This document shows, one piece after another, positions 1-7,314 of a stretch of 11,923 nt of DNA. Both the position numbers and the translations under genes were made by a program. Source of the DNA: Dictyocoela muelleri (taxonomy: Eukaryota > Microsporidia); assembly GCA_016256075.1 (NCBI GenBank), contig SDVU01000612.1:1-11923 (forward strand), in the 5' to 3' direction. How positions within the stretch are numbered: position 1 is the first letter of the stretch; each line of letters opens with the position of its first letter. Below the pieces are notes generated by a model. The model was given only the letters and a program-made list of their open reading frames with translations, searched no databases and was not told where the DNA came from.

Positions 1-65
1 TAATTGATTATTATATTTTATTTATTTTAGACTCATAATAATTATTTAGGGGTAAGGCAATTTTC

Positions 66-119
66 AGGGGGGAAATTTTTGCGATTGATCATCAAGGGGG
101 GAAATTTTTGCGATTGATC
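66..119. repeat. Two-copy 29-bp G-rich tandem repeat
   Basis: Two copies of a 25-bp core (six G, then AAATTTTTGCGATTGATC) start at 66 and 95. The runs of six G stand out against the AT-rich surroundings. The array directly abuts the integrase fossil, so it may be the subterminal repeat of a mobile element. The copies agree over the whole 25-bp core. Confidence 0.85.
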
Positions 120-126
120 CGCATTT

Positions 127-590
127 TTCAATTTAGAGGGATAGTCCCATGCATACTTACTGAATGAATCAACAAATACAAACACATATTTATAATCAAC
201 ATTGAATTCCCGATATCTTGATAAGTCAATTGTGTCAACAATTAGTCTTTCTCTTACAAAATCTGGGAGTATTGGTGTTATTGAAGGAATAATGTTTCGC
301 AAAGTGCCTCTAATACAATTAGAATACCTTTGACAAATTCTTTCACATCTAAAAAACTAATACCTATAAAATTTTCCGCTACTCTTTTGTATGTAAGATA
401 TGTGCCGACATGATCCATTTTATGTAATTTTTTATAATATTATTTCTTAATTCGAAGTCATGTCGACATATAATTTTTCTTTTAAAACCATTAATATTTT
501 CATGTATTTCTCCATCATGTATTTCAAAATTCTTAGTTTTTCGAGCCAGAGTTTTCTTATCATTTTCTGTGTACCTATTTGGATATAATT
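127..590 (-). mobile_element. Old integrase (rve) fossil, broken
   Basis: The minus strand carries remnants of a retroviral-type integrase. The stretch near 127-270 reads as the front of an rve catalytic core, with DTIDLSRY and FVFVDSFSKYAWDYP, the pattern that usually follows the first catalytic Asp in Ty3-like, Polinton and Ginger/KRBA2-like integrases. Further upstream on the same strand (about 300-420) lies a stretch like the zinc-binding region that precedes the core (TYKRVAENFIGIS). The similarity ends abruptly near 127, and no terminal repeats, protease, reverse transcriptase or capsid gene is visible. The element is broken, with several breaks, and appears old. The family cannot be settled from this fragment alone. 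The integrase call is fairly secure; the element type is not. Confidence 0.7.
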
Positions 591-890
591 TTATAGTTAA
601 ATAGTTGATAATAGTAATTTACCAATAGGATCTCTTATATTAATAACTCTGGTCTTTTTTTTTGAGGGGGGGGTACACTTTATTTCAGACTTTACATTTC
701 CAAAATCGCCTTAATGAATAAATCATAAAAAATAAAAAAAAATATAACTAAATCATTAGGGGACACTATATTTGCTAAGGCTTTTGAATTATTAAGAATA
801 AAAATATTAATTAAAAAAATAAAATCCTTTTAATTTATTAACAAAAATAAAAAGCACTTTATTTTGGGGACACTAATTTTTACAGCAGTG
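591..890. other. AT-rich spacer with duplicated GGGGACACTA motif
   Basis: No coding region is visible. GGGGACACTA occurs at 760 and 866, and a run of eight G lies near 665. Read on the minus strand, the segment ending near 889 begins CACTGCTGTAAAAATTAGTG, which has the look of a Tc1/mariner terminal inverted repeat. No matching inverted partner was found nearby, so at most a single orphan end survives. Confidence 0.3.
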
Positions 891-957
891 ACCTACTGGT
901 AATCGTGAAATTGATTAACTATTATGAAGAGGGTTCAACTCCCACAGTCAACAAAAA
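890..957 (+). other. tRNA-like fragment with a B-box
   Basis: GGTTCAACTCC (945-955) matches the pol III B-box consensus, and flanking bases form most of a T-arm stem. The upstream part does not fold into a convincing D-arm or acceptor stem. It is therefore at best a decayed tRNA or SINE head, unrelated in its details to the five-copy family elsewhere in the window. Confidence 0.25.
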
Positions 958-1275
958 TTAACAAAAATTTCATAAAATAAAATTAATAAAAATCAATATA
1001 TAAATAAATAACAGTATATAAAACCAAATATTAAAAACTCTCGGTTTTTTTGACAGGCCTCACGCTGCGCGCGACATAATATTAATTAATTATTTTCAAA
1101 AATATAATTTGTATTAAAATGAAATATTTACAAGAATAATTATTTATTAAATTTAAAGAAAATTAAAAAAATATCCATTAATTCAAATACAACATTGTCT
1201 TTACATATTTGATCTTGTTTAATATGAGAAGCAAAGGTATTAATAATAAAAATCATAATATAAATCTACAAAATC
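958..1275. other. AT-rich spacer with a short GC islet
   Basis: There is no coding potential or clear repeat. The one oddity is a GC-rich patch at about 1054-1074 (GGCCTCACGCTGCGCGCGAC) inside DNA that is otherwise mostly A and T. Confidence 0.5.
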
Positions 1276-1431
1276 ATTGATATGATCTTATAAATACCAT
1301 TTTATTTTATCTATATAATTATAAACCAACATATTTTTTATAATGATTTATAAAAAATGTATAAATAATTGTAAAAGTAAATGAAATAACAAATATTATA
1401 TCAATCCATTTATTGAAACTTAATTAACAAT
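1276..1431 (+). repeat. 155-bp direct repeat, left copy
   Basis: This segment matches 2151-2305 in the same orientation along its whole length, with scattered substitutions and small indels. Examples are the shared blocks TTATAATGATTTATAAAAAA and AATTGTAAAAGTAAATGAAA. The two copies bracket a 719-bp interval that contains SINE copy 1. It has no coding content. Confidence 0.9.
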
Positions 1432-1445
1432 GGCTTCCCGATTTA

Positions 1446-1512
1446 ATGACAAAGTCATTTTGACGGAAAAATGACAAAATATTTTTCCTGATAAAATGAC
1501 AAAATCATTTTA
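1446..1512. repeat. ATGACAAAA/TCATTTT motif cluster, left arm
   Basis: TGACAAA and TCATTTT words recur three times here. AAAGTCATTTTGACGG is matched in inverted orientation by CCGTTAAAATGACTTT near 2113-2128. The pair could be degenerate terminal inverted repeats of a small non-autonomous element that was later hit by the SINE. Confidence 0.5.
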
Positions 1513-1591
1513 TATGAACTATCAGTAAATTTGATTTTGTAAAAATTAGAGCCCATAATGATATAAAAATAAAATTCATTATTTTTTATTA

Positions 1592-2040
1592 TACATTTCA
1601 CAACAGGCATACTTGTCAACCAGGATGTGTTCTCATACCGTGGTCTGTGACCTTTGGTTCACTGTATCGATGTATCATCACTTCCTAAGCTACCCAGAAG
1701 CCCAGCTGTATACACGATTGTTGTTTTATCAATGACTCATCAGGATACAGGTAATTAGTATATTTTCATTAATTTTTATTTTTCACTACTTTTTGCCGAG
1801 ATGCGTCGCCGCACTCGTCCACACACCTAATAGACCCGCTTCTACCCATTTTAATATTAGAAAAAGTCATAATCAGCTATACCACACTGGAACAACGGTA
1901 TATTTCTACTATATTTCTATAGTTTTTTGACAGCTTAATGTCATTCCCTCATTATTTATTAGGGAGTGACGCCAGGGAGATTCGAACCACGATACTTAAA
2001 TTTTACATTCAAGAGAGGTAACCAATGAGGTAACTGGCCA
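1592..2040 (-). mobile_element. tRNA-derived SINE-like element, copy 1
   Basis: This is a full-length copy on the minus strand. The tRNA-like head (about 1965-2040) has a good B-box, GGTTCGAATCT (1978-1988), and a degenerate A-box (2022-2033). The body shares long blocks with copy 5, for example GGCGACGCATCTCGGCAAAA, ATCGTGTATACAGCTGGGCT and TAATGTCATTCCCT (plus-strand sense). It ends near a weak TGTTGTGAAATGTA (minus-strand sense). No protein is encoded, so mobilisation would need a reverse transcriptase from elsewhere. It lies between the two 155-bp direct repeats. No clear target-site duplication was found. Confidence 0.85.
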
Positions 2041-2076
2041 TACTTCTTATTATTAATAAAAATTATGATTAATTTT

Positions 2077-2145
2077 TTTGTCATTTTAACAGATAAATGA
2101 CAAAAACACTACCCGTTAAAATGACTTTTTCGTTTTAACAGATAG
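2077..2145. repeat. ATGACAAAA/TCATTTT motif cluster, right arm
   Basis: TTTTGTCATTTTAACAG, AAATGACAAAAACAC and CCGTTAAAATGACTTT lie close together. They are related by inversion to the cluster at 1446-1512. Together the two clusters enclose SINE copy 1. Confidence 0.5.
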
Positions 2146-2150
2146 AGATT

Positions 2151-2305
2151 ATTGATAATCTTATCAAAACCTATTTATTTTATCCATATAATCATAAACC
2201 AATATATTTTTTTATAATGATTTATAAAAAAAGTATAAATAATTGTAAAAGTAAATGAAATAACAAATATTAATCAATCTATTTATTGAAACTTAATTAA
2301 CAATT
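2151..2305 (+). repeat. 155-bp direct repeat, right copy
   Basis: This is the partner of 1276-1431, in the same orientation. It continues directly into the 28-bp tandem repeat that starts at 2311, which the left copy lacks, so the duplicated unit ends within a few bases of 2305. Confidence 0.9.
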
Positions 2306-2310
2306 GTATG

Positions 2311-2394
2311 GATTTTTTATTTTCAGGACGAAAAAACTGTATTTTTATTTTCAAAACGAAAAACCGGATTTTTCACCTCTGGTAAAAAATCCGG
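2311..2394. repeat. 28-bp degenerate tandem repeat with hairpin
   Basis: Two clear units (2311-2339 and 2340-2367) share TTTTTATTTTCA followed by ACGAAAAA; a third (to 2394) is degenerate. The end of the array forms a perfect 10-bp stem, CCGGATTTTT (2364-2373) with AAAAATCCGG (2385-2394), around an 11-base loop. Confidence 0.75.
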
Positions 2395-2410
2395 ACAGCT
2401 TAATTTTGCA

Positions 2411-2655
2411 AAAATTGGCCTATAAGATTGAAAACGAGCCTATAAGATTGCGGAATGGGTTTATAAGATTGTAAAAATCGGCTTATAAAATTGCAAAATG
2501 GGTTTATAAGATTGTAAAAATGGGTTTGTAAGTTTGAAAAAATGGGTTTATAAGTTTTCAAAAAAGGGTTTATAAATCTGCAAAAATGGGCTTAAACTCT
2601 GGAAAATGGGCTTATAACTCTGTAAAAATAGCCTTATAACTCTGCAAAGCCCTAT
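2411..2655. repeat. Minisatellite, about 11 units of 20-23 bp
   Basis: Units of the form GGGYTTATAAGATTGTAAAA repeat at 2421, 2441, 2462, 2484, 2505, 2527, 2549, 2571, 2592, 2613 and 2635. Unit sequence drifts from AGATTG on the left to ACTCTG on the right, showing that neighbouring units are more alike than distant ones. Period varies by one or two bases, so it is not kept in a reading frame. The remaining 230 bases before the foldback element are AT-rich with no visible feature. Confidence 0.9.
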
Positions 2656-2886
2656 TAAAATGTAACTTTTCATGGTGATCTTTTTTTTAAATAAGAAACA
2701 TGGTCTCATCTCTGCTGAACGGTGATTTTTATTTTTAAAGAGGAGTTGCTAACTCGTTGGAGGACCTTAATTCTTATATTTATTAAAAAGAAAAAAACAT
2801 ATAAAGATGACATTTAATATAATATTTTTATTATTTTTTATTATAATTAAAAAAAATCTTTTTATTATTAATTTACATTTTAATTG

Positions 2887-3190
2887 GCGCTGTGTATCCA
2901 TTTTGACCTAAATTTAGCAAGCACCTATAAAAGATTATAAAAAAAATTATATTTGAAAAGAGTGACTTTAATACTTGTGTAATTTTTTTCTTTCTTACAT
3001 AAGATCACAATTATAAATTTTCATCTGTTCAAATAGACGATCTGAACAGATTAAAATTTATGATTATGATCTTATGTAAGAAAGAAAAAAACTTTACTCA
3101 ATTATTAAAGTCCCCCTTTTCAAATACAATTTTTAATAATCTTTTATAGGTGCTTGCTAAATTTAGGTCAAAATAGACACTCGGTGCTTC
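2887..3190. mobile_element. 300-bp foldback element (MITE-like hairpin)
   Basis: The left arm (2887-3030) and right arm (3044-3190) are almost exact reverse complements, separated by a 13-base loop (3031-3043). Shared blocks include TTTTGACCTAAATTTAGCAA, GCACCTATAAAAGATTAT and TTTCTTTCTTACATAAGATC. A few substitutions and short indels separate the arms. It has no coding capacity. The outer ends read GCGCTGTGTAT and, inverted, GCACCGAGTGTCT. The structure fits a non-autonomous DNA transposon of foldback/MITE type. No related transposase and no clear target duplication is visible in the window. Confidence 0.9.
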
Positions 3191-3476
3191 ATGTTTTTAT
3201 AAAAAACCTTATTATTTAAAAAAAAACTTTTTTATTTAAAAAAAACTTTTTTAGTTTACAACGTCTTTAAAATTATTAAAAAAAGTAACAAAAAATTTTA
3301 AATAATTTTGATATTTTTTTTTCAGAATAATTTTTATAATAATTGTCGGCGCAGAATGTGACAGTATTGTATGATGAAATAATCGCTTTTTATTTTATAT
3401 TTGATTTAATAAAATAATATTTTATTAAATTGAAATGCGGAATCCGATCCAAAATTATCACCGAGAACAAATTTAT
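3191..3476. other. AT-rich spacer with 11-bp palindrome
   Basis: There is no coding content. An AAAAAAAACTTTTTT block occurs twice (around 3220-3252). A perfect 11-bp inverted repeat with a three-base loop lies at 3405-3429 (TTTAATAAAAT / ATTTTATTAAA). Confidence 0.5.
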
Positions 3477-3895
3477 GGGTCAGATAGCTCCGTGGTTACA
3501 CTCTTGAATGACAGCATAGAGGTTCAAATCATATCGAAGTCAAAAAGATAATAATTGGGAAATTCATTCAAGGGGCATTGTTATATAACTATAAAGTAAT
3601 ATACAGTTGTCCCAGTGGGACATAGTTGATTAAACCTTGATCTATTATGACAATTAAGCAGAAGGGACTCTCCTAATTCTGAGTGTAGTGACGCATCTCG
3701 ACTAAAAATAATAAATTACAAAATTCAAAAAGCCTTTTTTCTGTTTTCTTCTGAATCATTGAGTGAAAATCACAGTTAAATAATCTCTTTGTAGTTTAGT
3801 AGTGACGTTTTACTTAATAACTTGGAACTAAAGGTCTAAAGGCTATGGTTGGAGAAAACACTCTGGGTTGATAATTATGAATATTGACAGCATGT
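3477..3895 (+). mobile_element. tRNA-derived SINE-like element, copy 2
   Basis: This is a plus-strand copy starting GGGTCAGATAGCTCC. A-box TAGCTCCGTGG is at 3485-3495 and B-box GGTTCAAATCA at 3521-3531. The body keeps recognisable landmarks (GACGCATCTCG, GGAACTAAAGGTCTAAAGG, GGTTGGAGAAAACACTC) but is the most diverged full-length copy and has lost part of the middle. The 3' end, GACAGCATGTA, is followed by an A-rich run, which could be a short A-tail. Confidence 0.8.
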
Positions 3896-4278
3896 AAAAA
3901 ATAAATTATATTTAAGAAATAATTCATAAAAAATTTGTTCATAAAAGAGAATTTAAGACAAATTCAATAAAAATTTAAAATTTGTTTAATAAAATTCTAA
4001 ACTTTATTCCCGATTAAAATTCTTTTTTTGATTATTTTTAATCTACTTATACATTTCAATTAATTATTCATATTTATAATTTTTAATTCTTTATTCATAT
4101 TTATAATTTTTAATTCTTTATTCATATTTATAATTTTTAATTCTTTAATTCCTTACTTTTTTATACTTTTTAATTATATATTATTTTAATTCTTTAATTA
4201 TATTTATAACTATTTTCTTAATTATATTTCTTAATTATATTTTTTATAATAATAAAATCAATCTCTATTTTCTTTAAA
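3896..4278. other. AT-rich 3' flank of the solenoid gene
   Basis: This stretch follows the minus-strand gene and contains almost only A and T. Apart from the 27-bp tandem repeat at 4064-4144 and a two-copy TTCTTAATTATAT near 4213-4240, nothing else stands out. No canonical AATAAA is evident just downstream of the stop codon on the minus strand. Confidence 0.5.
4064..4144. repeat. Three-copy 27-bp AT-rich tandem repeat
   Basis: Copies begin at 4064, 4091 and 4118 with TTATTCATATTTATAATTTT. They are practically identical, which indicates recent expansion. The array lies 135 bases beyond the stop of the solenoid gene. Confidence 0.9.
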
Positions 4279-7200
4279 TCATTTTTTGACTTGATTAACA
4301 TACATTCTCAAACTAAAAACTCTATCGTTTTCAATTTTACTTATTAAATTATCAATTGAAAATTTGTTATCAATAAATGATTTCAATAAATCTCTTTTAT
4401 ATCTCCACTCCTTCATGTTGTACATTAAATTATTTAAAATATTTTCTTTTTCAATAAATTCATTTATAATTTCAAGATGGGGAAGTAACAACTTTCTTTT
4501 GCTATCATTGAATAAACTGAAACGTAGTAAAAATGATTCAATAGATGATTTAATATCTATAAAATCCGAATCATTTATACTTTCATTATCATCAATATTA
4601 GTATCATTATAAGTTTTAATATTATCATTGAAATTTTGGGTATTATAATTGTTATTTTCTTTGTGATTATATTCATCTAAATATTTTATATTGCTATTAA
4701 GTGAATTATCATTAATTGAATTATCATCAATAGATTTAATAATAGTGGAATTATCATTAATTGAATTACTATTAATAAAATTATCATTATTTGAATTACT
4801 ATTAACAAAATTATCATCAATAGAATTATCATTATTTGAATTATCATTATTTGAATTATAATTAATTGTTTTATCATTAATTGAATTATCAACTTCATCA
4901 AACGACTTTACAATTTCTTCACAAATAATATCAATTTTTGATTTTTGATAATTATTCTTGACAATGTTATAAATTTCTGAAAGATTTTCAGCAATAAATT
5001 GAACATTATTTTTTAAATACCTTTTCAAAAGATCTTTTAATCGTATTGGGAATTTTCTAAAAAAATAAATAAAATATTTAGGGTTAGGATTTTGAAGATA
5101 AAAATCACACATGAAGTCAGGCATTTCTAAATTGAAAAGTTCTTCTAAATATGACAAAATATTGATTGATGTGTTGTTTTTTATCAAATATTTGACAATT
5201 TCAAATATCTTTTTATTTCTTATTTTAGAAATATTTCGTAAAGCTGCAATGAATATATCATGATCTATAAATTCATCGTCAGATAAATAGTCGTCGAGTT
5301 GCAAATAATCATCATTATTAATATCATTATTAATATCATTATTAATATCATTGTTAATATCACTATTAATATCACTATTAATATCATTGTTAATATCATT
5401 GTTAATATCACTATTAATATCATTGTTAATATTATTATTAATATCATTTTTTATATCATTATTGTTATATTCATTATTGTTATATTCATTAATATCTTTA
5501 TCTTTAATATCATTTTGAATATCATCATTCTTAATATTATCATCACCATTATCATTTTGTTTAAGAACCTTGTCTTTATCACATTTATCATGATAAATAA
5601 TCTTTTTTTCATTATTAAAATTATTATAATCTCCAAAAATTAACCTTTTAAATAAAAAATAAATATCTTCATCAAAATGATGTCTTAGGAAAGTACTTGA
5701 AATTTCTATTAAAAACATTCTATTTTGTTTAGAATTCTGATCTATTTCATCAAACATTTCTTTTGCTAATTTTATTGTTTTTTTGAGTTCTAAAAGTGGA
5801 CATTTACCTGATTTTTTTATTAATTGAATGTATGTATTCTTATTTTGTTTTATATTTATACATGTTTTACAAAGTGATTGTTTATCAAAACGGTTGAGAT
5901 CATCAGACTTAGTATTATATTCACTGGTAGACTTACTATTATATTCATCGTTAGACTTACTATTATATTCATCGTTAGACTTACTATTATATTCATCGTT
6001 AGACTTAGTATTATTTTCATTCTTAAACTTAGTATTATATTCATCGTTAGATTTACTATTATATTCATTGTTAGAATTATTATTATATTCATGATTAACA
6101 ATCCCATTAGTATCATTAAGAATCTCATTAGTATCATTAAGAATCACATTATTATTAACTTTAATATTATCAAATTTTTCATTTTTATCCTTAAAATATC
6201 GATTATCTCTAGAACAACCTTCAAATCTCAAATCAATTTCATACCCAAATTCCTTTAAAAAATCTTCTTTGATGACTTTAATCTTAACAATCAAAATCTC
6301 AAAAACATAATCTTTTCTCCCTTTAAATTCTTCTAAAAGCCATGAAATACAATCAATTTCTGTAAATCTACATATATAAACTATTATATCAACAACCCTT
6401 TTAGTGTTAATGAATAAATATGGATATATTAATTGTGGAATTAGATTAAGTATTTTATAATTTTTATAAATCGAGATTATATTAATTTGATTCGAACAAT
6501 CAATATTATCTATTGAATCGTTATTTATAGTATCTAAATTATTATTTATCTTATCAAATGAATCGTTATTTATATTATCGAAATTATTATCATCAATTGA
6601 TTTTTCTTTTAAAATTTTTATTTCTTTAATATCTGTTTTGTATTCATAAGGATTCAAATCTAAAATATTTTTATTTTCAGAATTATTTAAATTTCTGTTT
6701 TCTTTTTCATTTGGCATATCCTCTTCAATTTGAATTGTGATTGTTTTGGATGAATTGATATTTAAAATTCTACTGTTTGATTTTTTATCATTATTGCTAT
6801 TTTTGTCATTAGTAAAATCAATATTACTATTTTTATCAACATTACTATTTTTATCATCAGTAAAATCAATAGTAGCATTTTTATCAATATTAATATTTTT
6901 ATCATCAGTAAAATCCATTTTTTTATCATCATGTATTAACTCATTGTGATTTTTTTCATTTTTAAACCCACTCCATTTCATTAAATCTATTAATTCGTTA
7001 TCACATTGTTTCTCACCATTGATAATTTCTTGACAAAGTCTATCGATCTCATCCAAAATAAGAGCAACAACAGTATAATCAGAAATTTTAATTTTTATTA
7101 TGTTTTGCATAAACTCTTGTAACTTATCAATTCCATATTTATCGATAAACGGGATTATATTTTTATAAATGTAGAGTATATGAATATCTTTAGGTTTGTT

Positions 7201-7299
7201 AAAAATATGGTTGAATGATTCGAGGAGTGTTGGATAATTGATTAAATCTGATTCTGTTTGAAGATAAAGAAGTTGTTTAATTAAGTTTTGTTTGTCCAT
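4279..7299 (-). CDS. HEAT-like solenoid protein with Asn/Asp-rich inserts; unknown function
   Basis: This is the only intact cellular gene: about 1006 residues, no intron, TGA stop at 4279. Two in-frame ATGs exist (7314 and 7299). I prefer 7299 because CCCC lies just before it, as is common for microsporidian starts. Numbered from the upstream ATG (1011 residues), amphipathic helical blocks occur at about 1-118, 275-370, 480-565, 690-805 and 915-1011. Hydrophilic inserts rich in Asn, Asp, Ser and Lys separate them. The last block (KEWRYKRDLLKSFI, then ENDRVFSLRMYV) resembles HEAT repeats of PP2A scaffold or PP4 regulatory subunits, and NIIPFIDKYGIDKLQEFM near the start fits the same pattern. 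That link is tentative. CKTC at 482-485 with C505 could bind metal, but this is unproven. No signal peptide or membrane segment is seen, so it is probably cytosolic or nuclear. Other alpha-solenoid families remain possible. Confidence 0.9.
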   Translation of the reverse strand: MDKQNLIKQLLYLQTESDLINYPTLLESFNHIFNKPKDIHILYIYKNIIPFIDKYGIDKLQEFMQNIIKIKISDYTVVALILDEIDRLCQEIINGEKQCDNELIDLMKWSGFKNEKNHNELIHDDKKMDFTDDKNINIDKNATIDFTDDKNSNVDKNSNIDFTNDKNSNNDKKSNSRILNINSSKTITIQIEEDMPNEKENRNLNNSENKNILDLNPYEYKTDIKEIKILKEKSIDDNNFDNINNDSFDKINNNLDTINNDSIDNIDCSNQINIISIYKNYKILNLIPQLIYPYLFINTKRVVDIIVYICRFTEIDCISWLLEEFKGRKDYVFEILIVKIKVIKEDFLKEFGYEIDLRFEGCSRDNRYFKDKNEKFDNIKVNNNVILNDTNEILNDTNGIVNHEYNNNSNNEYNSKSNDEYNTKFKNENNTKSNDEYNSKSNDEYNSKSNDEYNSKSTSEYNTKSDDLNRFDKQSLCKTCINIKQNKNTYIQLIKKSGKCPLLELKKTIKLAKEMFDEIDQNSKQNRMFLIEISSTFLRHHFDEDIYFLFKRLIFGDYNNFNNEKKIIYHDKCDKDKVLKQNDNGDDNIKNDDIQNDIKDKDINEYNNNEYNNNDIKNDINNNINNDINSDINNDINNDINSDINSDINNDINNDINNDINNDDYLQLDDYLSDDEFIDHDIFIAALRNISKIRNKKIFEIVKYLIKNNTSINILSYLEELFNLEMPDFMCDFYLQNPNPKYFIYFFRKFPIRLKDLLKRYLKNNVQFIAENLSEIYNIVKNNYQKSKIDIICEEIVKSFDEVDNSINDKTINYNSNNDNSNNDNSIDDNFVNSNSNNDNFINSNSINDNSTIIKSIDDNSINDNSLNSNIKYLDEYNHKENNNYNTQNFNDNIKTYNDTNIDDNESINDSDFIDIKSSIESFLLRFSLFNDSKRKLLLPHLEIINEFIEKENILNNLMYNMKEWRYKRDLLKSFIDNKFSIDNLISKIENDRVFSLRMYVNQVKK
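4690..4875 (-). repeat. Coding repeat 4: degenerate 12-18-bp units
   Basis: On the plus strand, words like GAATTATCATTA recur. On the coding strand this gives residues about 812-873, made of SNNDN, FINSNS and SINDN motifs. All length changes are multiples of three, so the frame is kept. Confidence 0.8.
5300..5460 (-). repeat. Coding repeat 3: 12-bp unit encoding NDIN
   Basis: A 12-bp unit (ATTAATATCATT, plus strand) is repeated about twelve times and encodes NDIN/SDIN tetrapeptides at residues about 620-668. The units are nearly identical, suggesting recent slippage expansion inside the gene. Confidence 0.9.
5910..6090 (-). repeat. Coding repeat 2: 24-bp unit encoding SNDEYNSK
   Basis: Seven to eight units of 24 bp (for example TTCATCGTTAGACTTACTAT on the plus strand) encode an eight-residue repeat SNDEYNSK with variants KNENNTK and TSEYNTK, at residues about 410-470. 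Confidence 0.9.
6780..6920 (-). repeat. Coding repeat 1: DFTDDKN units
   Basis: About three and a half units of 48 bp, or 42 bp where shortened, encode DFTDDKNSNVDKNSNI-like repeats at residues about 134-178. It is the longest unit of the four inserts and the most diverged apart from insert 4. Confidence 0.8.
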
Positions 7300-7311
7300 T
7301 GATGGGGTTAT
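7300..7311 (-). promoter_or_regulatory. CCCC start-proximal motif
   Basis: On the coding strand, ATAACCCCATCA sits directly before the ATG at 7299. CCC-like runs within about 15 bases of the start codon are a known microsporidian transcription-start signal. Here it favours the second ATG, because the first (7314) lies upstream of the motif. Confidence 0.5.
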
Positions 7312-7314
7312 CAT

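Noticed and set aside
1715-1760. Hammerhead-ribozyme-like core CTGATGAG...ATAAAAC in SINE copies 1 and 5, with CTGTAT/ATACAG flanking.
   Set aside because: The position that should be GAAAC is AAAAC, stem II would be only three weak pairs, no proper cleavage-site stem III was found, and the flanking stem is not kept in copies 3 and 4.
2411-2655. CRISPR-like array.
   Set aside because: Units are directly adjacent with no unique spacers, they are degenerate, and the DNA is eukaryotic in character.
3477-3550. Functional tRNA gene.
   Set aside because: The pol III boxes are present, but the acceptor and anticodon arms are poor and the same head is attached to the SINE body in four copies.
4064-4144. 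Possible centromere- or telomere-like satellite.
   Set aside because: There are only three 27-bp copies, and the unit is simple AT-rich sequence without telomere motif.
5265-5643. Overlapping reading frames of Ile/Met/Leu-rich peptides on both strands inside the NDIN repeat.
   Set aside because: They are frame shadows of the 12-bp coding repeat; composition follows directly from the repeat.
5828-6258. Leu/Ile-rich plus-strand frames resembling membrane proteins, opposite the SNDEYNSK repeat.
   Set aside because: They are antisense shadows of a 24-bp repeat in the larger gene, with no independent start signal.
7314-7314. Upstream ATG as the start of the solenoid gene.
   Set aside because: Not excluded, but the CCCC signal lies downstream of it and directly before the ATG at 7299, which makes the later start more likely.
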